Assembly (NCBI RefSeq): GCF_019204005.1
Contig: NZ_JAGSPA010000005.1
Span: forward strand, 62,001-126,000
DNA length: 64,000 nucleotides
Reading direction: 5' to 3'
From: Pacificimonas pallii
GTDB taxonomy: Bacteria > Pseudomonadota > Alphaproteobacteria > Sphingomonadales > Sphingomonadaceae
Under the pieces are notes generated by a model. The model was not told where the DNA came from. It ran no database searches and saw only the letters and a list, made by a program, of their open reading frames with translations. How positions within the stretch are numbered: position 1 is the stretch's first letter; each line of letters opens with the position of its first letter. Positions 1 to 8,083 of this stretch are shown here, in pieces. A program made the translations under genes and the position numbers.

Positions 1-1
1 T

Positions 2-433
2 GAAGATAGATCTCAAGACGAAGATGGGTTCACCCTCGTCGAACTGATGGTGGTGATTGCCATCCTTGGCCTTTTGACGACCTTTGTCGTCCTGAATGTC
101 CTTCCTGCCCAGGGTGTGGCGGAGCGCGAAAAGGCGCGCGCCGACATCGCCGTCATCGAGCAGGCGCTGCAGATGTACCGCATCGACAATCGCAGCTTCC
201 CGTCCACCGCGGACGGCCTCGCGGCGCTGCAACAGGCCCCGGCCGGACTGGCACGTCCGGAGCGCTACCGCGCCGGCGGCTATGTGCAGCGGCTGCCCAC
301 CGATCCGTGGGGAAATGCCTATCTTTACCAGTTCCCGGGCCAGCGCGGGCAGGTGGACATCTTCTCCTACGGTGCGGACGGCGTTCCCGGCGGGGAGGAT
401 GAAAATGCCGATATTGGCAATTGGCAGGGATAA
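2..433 (+). CDS. gspG: Type II secretion major pseudopilin GspG (5' end cut by window edge)
   Basis: Major pseudopilin of the type II secretion system, polymerised in the periplasm to push substrates through the outer-membrane secretin. The frame is open to the left edge, so the start codon lies outside; 143 residues are visible. The prepilin peptidase site G|FTLVELMVVIA is at visible residues 9-10, with Glu at +5 and a hydrophobic helix after it. The C-terminal part has the family pattern DPWGNAYLY and a Gly/Asp-rich stretch ending in ADIG, which forms the calcium site in GspG. It is first in the visible operon, 4 bp before gspH. gspC-F are expected just upstream but not visible. Confidence 0.96.
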   Translation, partial: EDRSQDEDGFTLVELMVVIAILGLLTTFVVLNVLPAQGVAEREKARADIAVIEQALQMYRIDNRSFPSTADGLAALQQAPAGLARPERYRAGGYVQRLPTDPWGNAYLYQFPGQRGQVDIFSYGADGVPGGEDENADIGNWQG

Positions 434-437
434 AAGC

Positions 438-893
438 ATGCCGCTTTCCGCTCGCCAGACCGGCTTTACGCTTGTCGAACTGATGGTGGTGTTGGCCATT
501 GTCGGCGTGGCGAGCGCTGCCGTTGTCATGACCATTCCCGGTGACGAGGTCCGTGCCCGCGAAGAGGCGGAGCGTCTCGGCTCGCGCCTGATCGCCGCGC
601 GGGACCGGGCGCTGTTTTCCGGCCGGGACACTGCCGCCGTGATGTCCGCCGAGGGCTACCGGTTCGAGGAACGGGTCAATGGCGCCTGGCGGCAAATCCA
701 GGAAAAACCGCTGGCACCCGCTTCCTGGGAAAGCGGCGTGGGCGTGGGACTGGCACAAGGCGAAGTCGAGCGCGTCCGCTTCGATGCGGTCGGTCTGTCC
801 GAGGGGACGGCACTCGCACTCACAGGCGGCGCCGAACGCTATATTGTCAACATATCCACCGCCGGGGACGTCACCATCGATGCGCGCCGCTGA
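438..893 (+). CDS. gspH: Type II secretion minor pseudopilin GspH
   Basis: Minor pseudopilin of the type II secretion pseudopilus (151 aa). I chose the ATG at 438 because it places a short basic leader (MPLSARQTG) before the cleavage motif G|FTLVELMVVLAI, with Glu at +5; the frame is open further upstream only as overlap with gspG. The rest is a small globular domain with little motif content, as usual for GspH. It lies 4 bp after gspG, and its last 14 bases overlap gspI, so translation is probably coupled. The assignment as GspH rests on operon order and the pilin-like N-terminus. Confidence 0.93.
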   Translation: MPLSARQTGFTLVELMVVLAIVGVASAAVVMTIPGDEVRAREEAERLGSRLIAARDRALFSGRDTAAVMSAEGYRFEERVNGAWRQIQEKPLAPASWESGVGVGLAQGEVERVRFDAVGLSEGTALALTGGAERYIVNISTAGDVTIDARR

Positions 894-1236
894 GACTGGA
901 TTCAGCCTGGTCGAGGTCATGGTGGCGCTCGGCATCTTATCGCTCGCGATGATGGCGCTGCTGCGCCTGAACGGTGCAAGTGCGAGTACCGCGGTCGCCG
1001 CCGAGCGCGCCGCGCTTGCCGATATCGCCGCCGAAAATGCGATGGTGGAGGCGATGCTCCTGCCGCGTGCGCCCGCCTTTGGAACGAGCACGGCGACGAT
1101 TTTCAATGCCGGGCAGAACTGGACCGTTACGACCGAAGCGGAACGGCTTGGCGACGGTCTGATCCGTCTCCGGGTCGATGTCGCTGATGGAAACGGCGTC
1201 GCCGCATCTCTACAGGGCATGCGGAGCGCCGGATGA
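880..1236 (+). CDS. gspI: Type II secretion minor pseudopilin GspI
   Basis: Minor pseudopilin thought to start assembly of the pseudopilus tip together with GspJ and GspK. The 118-residue product begins with a six-residue leader and the cleavage motif G|FSLVEVMVALGIL at residues 7-8, Glu at +5. The ATG at 880 lies inside the end of gspH, and the stop overlaps the gspJ start, which is typical of tightly coupled gsp genes. Length matches the family (about 110-130 aa). Confidence 0.93.
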   Translation: MRAAETGFSLVEVMVALGILSLAMMALLRLNGASASTAVAAERAALADIAAENAMVEAMLLPRAPAFGTSTATIFNAGQNWTVTTEAERLGDGLIRLRVDVADGNGVAASLQGMRSAG

Positions 1237-1838
1237 TGCGCCGCAACGAGGTCAGCAGGGAACAGGGTTTCACTTTGGTCGAGACGCTGGTCGCGCTATT
1301 CGTATTCGCACTTGTCGTCGGCGCCAGCACATTTGTTTTCGGGCAGACCGTGAGAGCCAGTCAGGGCATCGAGGCGGCGTCGAAAGAGGTGCAGGCGCTG
1401 CAACGCACCCGCGCCGCGCTGCGCGCCGACCTGCTTCAGATGGTTGCCCGTCCATCGCGCGACGAAAATGGCGATGCGCGCGCCATTCTTGCGGGCGGTG
1501 ACAATGCCGAGGTGCTGCTCGCCTTCGTGCGCCGCGGGCCGGACGACCAGGAACGCGCCGGACGCCCGTCGATGCAATATGTCGAATGGCAGCTGACAGG
1601 GCGGGGTCTTGAACGGCGGACAGCACCTTTTGTCGACGGCGTCGCCGCGGAAACGCCTGCGCTGCTTTTTCCCGGTGCCAGACGTGCCAAAGTGGAATTC
1701 AACGTCAAAGGCGCTTGGAGCGACCGTGTCCCGCGTACCTTGCCGAGCGGCACATATGTGCAGGCAATTCGCCTGACGCTCGATCATCCGCGCTTTGGTC
1801 CCACGCAGCAGCTGTTCATGACCGGCCTTCCCTCGTGA
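1233..1838 (+). CDS. gspJ: Type II secretion minor pseudopilin GspJ
   Basis: Minor pseudopilin of the type II secretion tip complex (201 aa). The N-terminal leader MMRRNEVSREQG is followed by FTLVETLVALFVFALVV, with Glu at +5 of the mature protein. Start and stop both overlap neighbours: ATGA with gspI and TGATG with gspK, giving strong translational coupling. Length and position between gspI and gspK support GspJ over a generic pilin. Confidence 0.93.
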   Translation: MMRRNEVSREQGFTLVETLVALFVFALVVGASTFVFGQTVRASQGIEAASKEVQALQRTRAALRADLLQMVARPSRDENGDARAILAGGDNAEVLLAFVRRGPDDQERAGRPSMQYVEWQLTGRGLERRTAPFVDGVAAETPALLFPGARRAKVEFNVKGAWSDRVPRTLPSGTYVQAIRLTLDHPRFGPTQQLFMTGLPS

Positions 1839-2821
1839 TGCGGGTGACGACTTCGGAATGCGGCATGGCGCTGATCAGTGTCCTGCTGCTGGTGGCCGTG
1901 ATGGGGACGCTGACGGCGGCGACGCTGGAAGTCATGAACCGCTCCGTCGCCATGGCCAGCAATGGGCGCAGTGCCATGCAGGCGCGGCATCACATGCGTG
2001 CGATGGAGCATCTGGCCTCGGCACGGCTTGTCGACCTGACGGCGCAATATCCGGATCGTCTGACGCTCGCCGGTGGCTGGGCGGACACGCCGATTGTCGT
2101 TCCGACGGACGATGGCAGCGTCGCGGTCACGCTATCCGATGGCTCGCACTGCTTCAACGTCAATGCAGTCGTTGGCGCGGCGCAGGGGGGAGTCAGGAAT
2201 ACCGACCCTCACGGCCTTGAGCACTTCATCGGCCTTGCGCGCGCCACCGGGATTCGCGAACGCACCGCCCGCAATCTCGCTTTCGCCCTTGCCGATTTCA
2301 TCGACAGCGATACGGTTCCGCAAAGCGGCGGCGGAGAGGACGAGGAATATCGCGGCGGTGATGTCTCCTATCGAACGGGAAACGTGCTCATTTCGGATAT
2401 TGGCGAGCTGGCGGCGATCAAGGGCATGACGCCCGATATTTTGGCACGCCTTTCGCCTTATCTGTGCGCGATGCCGCATAGCGATATGGTGAGGGTCAAC
2501 GTCAATACCCTCGCCGAATCGGACGCACCGCTTATCGCCATGCTCGCTCCGGGACAGCTCACGCCGCGGCGGGCACGGCAGGCGATCGCGGCTCGCCCTG
2601 CCGCGGGCTGGGCGGATATTGCGGCGTTCTGGGCAGTGCCTTCAATGTCGGGAATTTCCGCGGCTTCGAGCGCACAGCGGAGCCTGGATGTGAAAAGCGA
2701 TCTTTTCCTTATGGGTATGGTCGTGGACGATGCCGGCTCGATCCATGAATCCCGCAGCCTGCTGCGCATAAAGGCGGGCCGCGCGACGGTGATCGAGCGA
2801 CATTGGGGTGACGCTTTATGA
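1838..2821 (+). CDS. gspK: Type II secretion minor pseudopilin GspK
   Basis: Large minor pseudopilin that caps the pseudopilus tip. It is 327 residues, much longer than the other pseudopilins, as expected for GspK, which carries an inserted helical domain. The N-terminus has a cleavage site after Gly9 followed by MALISVLLLVAVMGTL; position +5 is Ser, not Glu. Lack of Glu5 is a known hallmark of GspK. The ATG at 1838 shares its first base with the gspJ stop, and the gspL start overlaps its stop. Confidence 0.95.
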   Translation: MRVTTSECGMALISVLLLVAVMGTLTAATLEVMNRSVAMASNGRSAMQARHHMRAMEHLASARLVDLTAQYPDRLTLAGGWADTPIVVPTDDGSVAVTLSDGSHCFNVNAVVGAAQGGVRNTDPHGLEHFIGLARATGIRERTARNLAFALADFIDSDTVPQSGGGEDEEYRGGDVSYRTGNVLISDIGELAAIKGMTPDILARLSPYLCAMPHSDMVRVNVNTLAESDAPLIAMLAPGQLTPRRARQAIAARPAAGWADIAAFWAVPSMSGISAASSAQRSLDVKSDLFLMGMVVDDAGSIHESRSLLRIKAGRATVIERHWGDAL

Positions 2822-3921
2822 GCGGGCGCATCCTGATTTTCCTGCCGCTCAGCGAAGACGGGCCCGCGGAATGGATTCGCGTGGCTGCGGACGACGATAT
2901 TCTTGACAGCGATAGCCTTTATATCGGCGAGCAGCTGGTCAATTCGGGCGATGATCCTGTCATCGCCGTCATTCCTGGCGAAGCCGCCACGGCAAGCTGG
3001 ACCGAACTGGAGGGCGCGACGTCGGCGCAGCAACATGCCGCCGCGCGATACCGCATTGCCGATGCGCTGGCGCTGCCGCAGCACCAGGCGCATATCGCCG
3101 TGGCCGATGGTGCGGATGAAGACGGACGCCATCTCGCGGTCGCGGTTGATAGCCGGGCGATGTCGGCATGGCTTGCGCGGCTTGCGGCGCACGGTGTCGA
3201 CCCCGATGCCGTGATCCCGGATCACGTCCTGCTGCCTGCCGCCGAGCAGCTTCGCATGTATGAAATTGCGTCAAATCGTCTTGCCGTACGCGCCCATGCG
3301 AAGGCGTTCACCGCCGAACCCGGTCTTGTGCAGCTGATTCTCGGCGAGACGCACGTTCCGGAAGCGGCTGATCCGGCCACGACGCGCGGGGCCATGGCCG
3401 CCGGAAGCGCGGCCCCGATCATCAATCTGCGAAGCGGCCTCTTTGCAAAGGCTGGCCAGCGGCGGCTCGAAGCGAGGGGCAGGCGGATGATCCTGTGGGC
3501 GCTTGCGATCCCGCTCCTGCTTCTGTCTGTCGCGATCGTCCATCTGATACGTACGGACGCGAAGGCGGATGCGATCGCACAGGAAAACGAACAGCTGGCA
3601 TTGAATGCCGTGCCACCGGGAACCGACCGGGCCGATGCCATCCATATCCTTCTGGCAGGCGAGACAGGACAAAGTCATCCGCGCAGCCTGACGGCGACCA
3701 GTGACGCGCTCTTTCAGGCCGTGCGGCTTGTGCCGGGCGCGCGCATAGACACATTGCAATGGGACAATGGACGCCTGAGCGCGCAGCTTTTTCTGCTCCG
3801 GGGCAGTTCGGCAGAGGCCATGCGGCCAACGCTTGAAAGCGGTGGCTATGTGCTGGTGTCAGGCGCGGTGCAGCCTGTGCCCGGCGGTTTGCAGACGGGT
3901 GTGGAAGTGGCGTTTCAATGA
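2818..3921 (+). CDS. gspL: Type II secretion inner-membrane platform protein GspL
   Basis: Bitopic inner-membrane protein that links the cytoplasmic ATPase GspE to the periplasmic pseudopilus. The 367-residue product has a long N-terminal cytoplasmic domain (about 1-220), one transmembrane helix near residues 224-243 (MILWALAIPLLLLSVAIVHL) and a roughly 120-residue periplasmic domain. This layout is that of GspL. It starts on an ATGA overlap with gspK and ends in an overlap with gspM, its known partner. Confidence 0.94.
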   Translation: MSGRILIFLPLSEDGPAEWIRVAADDDILDSDSLYIGEQLVNSGDDPVIAVIPGEAATASWTELEGATSAQQHAAARYRIADALALPQHQAHIAVADGADEDGRHLAVAVDSRAMSAWLARLAAHGVDPDAVIPDHVLLPAAEQLRMYEIASNRLAVRAHAKAFTAEPGLVQLILGETHVPEAADPATTRGAMAAGSAAPIINLRSGLFAKAGQRRLEARGRRMILWALAIPLLLLSVAIVHLIRTDAKADAIAQENEQLALNAVPPGTDRADAIHILLAGETGQSHPRSLTATSDALFQAVRLVPGARIDTLQWDNGRLSAQLFLLRGSSAEAMRPTLESGGYVLVSGAVQPVPGGLQTGVEVAFQ

Positions 3922-4370
3922 GGAAACAATGGCACCGCAGATGGATGGGATATAGCGTTCGTGAACGGGCGCTGATCTGCCTTCTGGCGCTGACCCTGCT
4001 GCTTGCGCTGATCTGGTATGGCATTGTGCAGCCTCTTTCGCGCGCACAGGCTGCCGCCGATGCGCGCCTTTCCGCGGCCATTGATACGCGCCTGGCCGTT
4101 CTTGCGGCGCAAAGTGCGGGCACGCCGGCGGATCATATCGGTCTTGGACCGTCCGAACTGCTGGCCCTGGCGGAGGCGGACGGCATGGCTGCGACCATAA
4201 CCGGCGGAGGCGAGGGCGCGACTGAGATGCGGATTGACGCCGTGCGTCCTGATATCGCCTTTGGCTGGGCCGCTCGACTGGAGCAGGAGCAGGGCGTGAA
4301 GATCACGAACGCCGCTGTTACGCGCAACGAGCGCGGAACTGTCAGTCTCGCCGTGACGGTTGCGCGCTAA
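3918..4370 (+). CDS. gspM: Type II secretion protein GspM
   Basis: Small inner-membrane partner of GspL. The 150-residue product has a short basic cytoplasmic tail, one transmembrane helix at about residues 14-38 (LICLLALTLLLALIWYGIV) and a periplasmic domain, the normal GspM plan. It overlaps gspL by 4 bp and shares one base with gspN. There is little sequence conservation in this family, so order and topology carry the call. Confidence 0.92.
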   Translation: MRKQWHRRWMGYSVRERALICLLALTLLLALIWYGIVQPLSRAQAAADARLSAAIDTRLAVLAAQSAGTPADHIGLGPSELLALAEADGMAATITGGGEGATEMRIDAVRPDIAFGWAARLEQEQGVKITNAAVTRNERGTVSLAVTVAR

Positions 4371-4987
4371 TGTCCGTGTCACTGGCGTCATTGATGGCCA
4401 ATCCGGGCGTGCAGCGCGCGGGGGTGTTCTTGCTTCTACTGGCCTTGTCCCTGACCATTTTCGCGCCGGCCGGTCTGCTCATCAGCCGCGCAAGTGAGCA
4501 GCAGCCGGTCTGGGTCCGAAGTGTCGACGGTACGATCTGGAGCGGCACCGCCCATGATCTGCATGTGGGCAACATCGCCATGGGCAATACGCAGTTTCAC
4601 AGTGGAATTGCCGGAATGCTGACAGGCAGCCCGAAGGTGGTGCTGAACTCGATGCCGGGCGCGCCGCTTTCCTTCCGTGCAGATATTGCTGACGGGGGCA
4701 ATGTGCTCGATTTTGACGTGAAGGGAGACGTTCAGGCGCTCGGTCTACCGGTGCCTTTCGCGGGAACCATCAGCGTCACCGAAGGGCGGGTCGTCATGGC
4801 AGGGAATATCTGCGCGTCCGCTTCAGGAGATGTCACCGCAAGCATCGACTTTCCGGATGTCGGGACGCAGCCGTTGACGGGGGCCGCCGAATGTCGATCA
4901 GGCGATCTGGTGATGCGTCTGAGCCCGGCTCCGGGATCAGACGCATCCGATTTCATCGTCAATTTGACGAATCGCACGTTCCAGTAG
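4370..4987 (+). CDS. gspN: Type II secretion protein GspN
   Basis: Last gene of the visible gsp operon (205 aa). It has one N-terminal membrane helix (about residues 17-37) followed by a periplasmic domain rich in beta-strand-like sequence; two Cys in the last third could form a disulfide. This matches the GspN family, an accessory component often present in alphaproteobacterial operons, whose precise role is not settled. It starts on the gspM stop (TAATG). The next gene is convergent, with its stop 1 bp away, so the operon ends here. Confidence 0.9.
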   Translation: MSVSLASLMANPGVQRAGVFLLLLALSLTIFAPAGLLISRASEQQPVWVRSVDGTIWSGTAHDLHVGNIAMGNTQFHSGIAGMLTGSPKVVLNSMPGAPLSFRADIADGGNVLDFDVKGDVQALGLPVPFAGTISVTEGRVVMAGNICASASGDVTASIDFPDVGTQPLTGAAECRSGDLVMRLSPAPGSDASDFIVNLTNRTFQ

Positions 4988-4988
4988 G

Positions 4989-5348
4989 TCAGCGCTGCGC
5001 GTACTGCATCGCCGGAAGGCGGACATTCGCAATCTGATGCGCGGAAACAACGCGACCGTCGGACAGGACGAGATCAATGTCGTCTGCCTGCAGAACCTGC
5101 TGATACAGCAGGGCTGCTGCGTCGGCACGTCCGGTCACCGCATATACCTGCGCCCTATTGAGAAGATGCGCGGGGTCATCGGACAGTTCGCCGGCACTCT
5201 CATGAAGCTGCTGCTCCGCCATTCGCCAATCGCCTGCCATCATCGCCGAGAAGGCCAATTGATCCTTTTCGTATCCGATTTCTTCACCAGCCGTCGCACC
5301 ACCTGCGCCGACGGCCAGAATTGCTGCTGCCAAGATGATTTTCATCAT
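4989..5348 (-). CDS. Small secreted tetratricopeptide-like protein
   Basis: A 119-residue protein with a clear Sec signal peptide (MMKIILAAAILAVGAGGATAG) and a short mature part that reads as about one and a half helical repeats of TPR type (QLAFSAMMAGDWRMAEQQL, then AHLLNRAQVYAVTGRADAAALLYQQVL). Function unknown; such proteins usually mediate protein contacts in the periplasm. A GGGAG ribosome site precedes the start. It is divergent from the PhoX-like phosphatase and shares a 210-bp control region containing Pho-box-like repeats, one of them 27 bp upstream of this start, so phosphate control is possible. Confidence 0.7.
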   Translation of the reverse strand: MMKIILAAAILAVGAGGATAGEEIGYEKDQLAFSAMMAGDWRMAEQQLHESAGELSDDPAHLLNRAQVYAVTGRADAAALLYQQVLQADDIDLVLSDGRVVSAHQIANVRLPAMQYAQR

Positions 5349-5374
5349 AGTTCTCCCAGTCTGTTGACTAGCAC

Positions 5375-5392
5375 ATTACACTTTTATGACAT
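5375..5392 (-). promoter_or_regulatory. Candidate Pho box (PhoB site)
   Basis: Read on the minus strand this is ATGTCATAAAAGTGTAAT, matching 14 of 18 positions of the PhoB consensus CTGTCATAAATCTGTCAT by hand count. It sits 27 bp upstream of the small TPR-like gene. Just beside it, at 5397-5415 on the plus strand, TGCAACAT and TGTAACAT repeat with the 11-bp period of Pho boxes. Not confirmed by any scoring. Confidence 0.4.
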
Positions 5393-5444
5393 CCATTGCA
5401 ACATAAATGTAACATTTAAGGGAATGCGACAGGCTTATGGCGCG

Positions 5445-5462
5445 CTGTCATACGTTTCGCAT
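5445..5462 (+). promoter_or_regulatory. Second candidate Pho box
   Basis: CTGTCATACGTTTCGCAT on the plus strand keeps a perfect first half-site (CTGTCAT) and matches about 13 of 18 positions of the PhoB consensus. It lies 97 bp upstream of the PhoX-like gene, which would be a sensible Pho regulon member. The second half-site is weak. Confidence 0.35.
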
Positions 5463-5558
5463 CAGTAACGTTATGAAACTTTAAGAGTCCGGTCGCGGCG
5501 GTGTCATGACGCCAGCCCATACACGTTCGTGCATTCAGCAAAACGAAGGGATCAGATC

Positions 5559-7076
5559 ATGACCGAAGCATCAATTTCCATTGGACGGCGCGGACTATTG
5601 AAGGGCGCCGGCGGCGTTGCGGCGACCGCAATGCTGGCAGCACCGCTCAGCATGTTGTTCGCGCAAAATGCGCGTGCCGCTGAAACGATCGGCACCAGCC
5701 CGTACGGCCCGCTTTTCCCGACTCGCGATCTTGAGACCGGTTTGAACCTGCTGCAACTGCCGCGCGGTTTCAGCTACCGCTCGATGAGCTGGCGCGGTGA
5801 CATGATGACCAACGGTCAGCCTGTGCATCCAGGCCATGACGGCATGGGCTGCGTCGCCATTGGCAGCGGTCGTAGCCAGCGGCTGGTGCTCATCCGCAAT
5901 CACGAGTTGCGTGCTGTGGAAGGCTATGGCCTCCTCGACGCACCGGGTGCTTATGACACCAATGTGCGCGGCGGCTCTTCGGTGCCGAACTCGGGAGGGA
6001 ACTCCAACATCGTACTGTCGCGCGGGCGTTATCTTGAAACGCAGCCTTCGCTTGGCGGCACGGTTCGTAACTGCGCAGGCGGCACGACGCCGTGGGGCAC
6101 ATGGCTCAGCTGCGAAGAAACGCTCGACGTCAATTCGAATGGCGGCATCAAGCATGGCTACGTCTTTGAAGTGGGTACCGACCCCAACCAGACGACGGGC
6201 AACCCGATCATCGAAATGGGCCGCTTCCCGCATGAGGCAGTCGCTGTCGATCCGGTCACCGGTTTTGTTTACGAAACGGAAGACGTCCGCAATCGTTCGG
6301 GGCTTTACCGCTTCGAACCGACCGACGCATCCGGCCGTCAGGGCAGCCTGGAGCAGGGCGGCAAGCTCTACATGGCCAAAGTTGTCGGTGTGGACGGCAA
6401 GCTGCTGCTGACGCCGAGCCTTGGCGACGCCTATACTCTGGAATGGGTCGAGGTCGAAGAGCCCGATGCCGATGGCGCGGAAGTCACGATCAGCGAAGGC
6501 GAAATCAGCTATACGGACTTCGCCTCCGGACCGTTTGTTCAGGGTTACCTGAAGGGCGGCCTGGTCATGAGCCGCGGTGAGGGTGCATGGACCGGCCCCG
6601 ACGGCATCATCTATTTCGTCGATACGAGCGCTGGTTTCTCGGGCGATCGTCCAGGCCGCGGCGAGGGTGCCGTCTGGGCATATGACCCGCGTTCCGAGCG
6701 CATTGAGTGCATCTACGCGTCGGAATCGAAACTTGCCGGCAACAACCCCGACAACATCACGGTCAGCCCACGCGGCGGTATCCTGCTGTGCGAAGATGGC
6801 GGCGGTGTCGAGGATGAGTTCGGCTTTGGCGAGCGTCTTCTCGGTCTCCTCCCGAACGGACAGGCTTATCCCTTCGCGAAGAACAACATCCAGCTGACCA
6901 CGGCCGACATTGCCGGTGCGGGTAAGTCAACGATGCTGATCGGCGAAGGCGATTATCGCCGTCAGGAATGGGCCGGTGCCTGCTTCGATCCGACAGGCCG
7001 CATTCTGTTCGTGAATAACCAGACGCCCGGCATCACGTTCGCCATCTCCGGGCCATGGCAGCGCGGCACGCTCTAG
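5559..7076 (+). CDS. Tat-exported PhoX-family (DUF839) phosphatase
   Basis: Secreted alkaline-phosphatase-like enzyme of the PhoX/DUF839 family, expected to release phosphate from organic esters using calcium and iron. The ATG at 5559 has GAAGGG 8 bp upstream and directly gives a twin-arginine signal (RR at residues 10-11, GRRGLLK, then a hydrophobic stretch and ARA-AE). NHE near residue 114 and the Cys-containing block NCAGGTTPWGTWLSCEE (Cys172, Cys185) are typical of PhoX, where a Cys binds iron. At 505 aa it is shorter than the classical PhoX (about 600-650 aa). It follows Pho-box-like repeats and lies beside a type II secretion operon, which could carry it across the outer membrane. Some DUF839 proteins have no proven activity. 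Confidence 0.87.
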   Translation: MTEASISIGRRGLLKGAGGVAATAMLAAPLSMLFAQNARAAETIGTSPYGPLFPTRDLETGLNLLQLPRGFSYRSMSWRGDMMTNGQPVHPGHDGMGCVAIGSGRSQRLVLIRNHELRAVEGYGLLDAPGAYDTNVRGGSSVPNSGGNSNIVLSRGRYLETQPSLGGTVRNCAGGTTPWGTWLSCEETLDVNSNGGIKHGYVFEVGTDPNQTTGNPIIEMGRFPHEAVAVDPVTGFVYETEDVRNRSGLYRFEPTDASGRQGSLEQGGKLYMAKVVGVDGKLLLTPSLGDAYTLEWVEVEEPDADGAEVTISEGEISYTDFASGPFVQGYLKGGLVMSRGEGAWTGPDGIIYFVDTSAGFSGDRPGRGEGAVWAYDPRSERIECIYASESKLAGNNPDNITVSPRGGILLCEDGGGVEDEFGFGERLLGLLPNGQAYPFAKNNIQLTTADIAGAGKSTMLIGEGDYRRQEWAGACFDPTGRILFVNNQTPGITFAISGPWQRGTL

Positions 7077-7096
7077 GGGCCGTACCTTCGATCATT

Positions 7097-7140
7097 TGTG
7101 CGGCCTGGGTGCCCTCTCTCAATGGGCACCGGGCCGCACA
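7097..7140. other. Long GC-rich stem-loop between the phosphatase and the PEP-CTERM-like gene
   Basis: TGTGCGGCC at 7097-7105 pairs with GGCCGCACA at 7132-7140, and GGGTGCCC with GGGCACC, leaving one bulge and a 9-nt loop (7115-7123). No T tract follows, so it is not a classical terminator. It could slow or end transcription after the phosphatase, or protect the mRNA end. Confidence 0.5.
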
Positions 7141-7180
7141 TACAGTTCACAGTCAAATTTCTCGCGAGAAGGACTTAATC

Positions 7181-7795
7181 ATGAAACCAGCTACACTAAC
7201 CGCCGCCGCCATCATCTTTGGCGCTGTCGCGGCAGCCACTCCGGCTCATGCCGTCATCGTCGCAGCGACGACGAACGGCAACAGCGTCGACACATCGAAC
7301 AGCGGCCCGGGCCTCCTGGCTGCCGACGTGGATTTCTCCGCATTCGCAAACGGCCTGTCGACGGTTTCGCTCGACGTCACACTTGAAACCGCGGATCTTG
7401 GCGACAGCCTGTCGTTCGACGGCATCATGGGCAATCTCTCAGGTCTCTTTAACCTGACCGGGTTCAGCCTGGTGCTCGACGGCACGACATTCAACGCACT
7501 CGGTTCGGTAGTGCCGACCTTTTCTGTCGGCGAAACGGTAACCGGCGGCGCCGGTGATACGCGTATCGATATCGCCTTTGGCGAGGGCGGCGAGCCCTTC
7601 GGTGTCGAGCTTGGTGATGTTGGCTTCGGCGGCCAGGACTTCGGCATCGACATCGCAAATCTTGGCGCGGGCGACATGTTCTCCCTCACCCTGCTTGCGG
7701 AAGTCGACGCGCCGTCGCCGTTCCTCCTGCTTGGTCTCGGCCTTTTCGGTGTCGCCGCCATGCGCATCTGGAACACCGGTTCGGGTGCGGTCTGA
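7181..7795 (+). CDS. Secreted protein with PEP-CTERM-like sorting signal
   Basis: A 204-residue exported protein of unknown function. The ATG at 7181 has AGAAGGA 8 bp upstream and begins a Sec signal peptide ending in TPAHA (residues 1-24). The mature part is acidic, Gly-rich and without Cys, as in surface or matrix proteins. The C-terminus (about 176-200) reads DAPSPFLLLGLGLFGVAAM then an Arg and Trp, a PEP-CTERM-like tripartite signal (PSP in place of PEP, hydrophobic helix, weak basic end) recognised by exosortase. No exosortase gene is in the window. It follows the phosphatase by 104 bp on the same strand, with a stem-loop in the gap. Confidence 0.72.
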   Translation: MKPATLTAAAIIFGAVAAATPAHAVIVAATTNGNSVDTSNSGPGLLAADVDFSAFANGLSTVSLDVTLETADLGDSLSFDGIMGNLSGLFNLTGFSLVLDGTTFNALGSVVPTFSVGETVTGGAGDTRIDIAFGEGGEPFGVELGDVGFGGQDFGIDIANLGAGDMFSLTLLAEVDAPSPFLLLGLGLFGVAAMRIWNTGSGAV

Positions 7796-7805
7796 CCAGT
7801 CACCG

Positions 7806-7834
7806 AAGGCGCGCACGATCGCGGCGCGCCTTTG
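7806..7834 (+). terminator. Probable intrinsic terminator after the PEP-CTERM-like gene
   Basis: AAGGCGCGC (7806-7814) pairs perfectly with GCGCGCCTT (7824-7832), loop of 9 nt, followed by only a short T run. It lies 11 bp after the stop. The weak T run lowers confidence. Confidence 0.5.
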
Positions 7835-8083
7835 ACGCGAAACGCAAAGTCCAGTGCCCCCTGTCTCCCTGCATCCTGTCTTTGGCAGGCGCTGCAAAGG
7901 CAGGGGGTTACTTTTATGAGCTGTCAGCCGACCCGGAATATGACGCAAACTGGTTCAGCGCCGTTCTGGCCAGGGGAACAACCCCGCATGCCTGCCGTCC
8001 AGGTCAAATGGCCATCGGTATCGCCGCGATCGTCATCTTCTGCCTCAATCAAAAAGTCATGAGGGTAGTCATCCGGTCGGTTG
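7835..8083. other. Intergenic region without a supported gene
   Basis: Tail-to-tail gap between the PEP-CTERM-like gene and the PepSY gene. It holds one folded element, CCTGTCTTTGGCAG (7875-7888) pairing with CTGCAAAGGCAGG (7892-7904), extended by CCCCCTG (7857-7863) against CAGGGGG (7901-7907). A plus-strand open frame runs through it into the antisense of the PepSY gene, but it shows no recognisable domain and no ribosome site. Confidence 0.5.

Noticed and set aside
7855-7910. Folded element considered as a cobalamin or other riboswitch
   Set aside because: The conserved cobalamin-box bases are not present and no suitable gene lies downstream on that strand.
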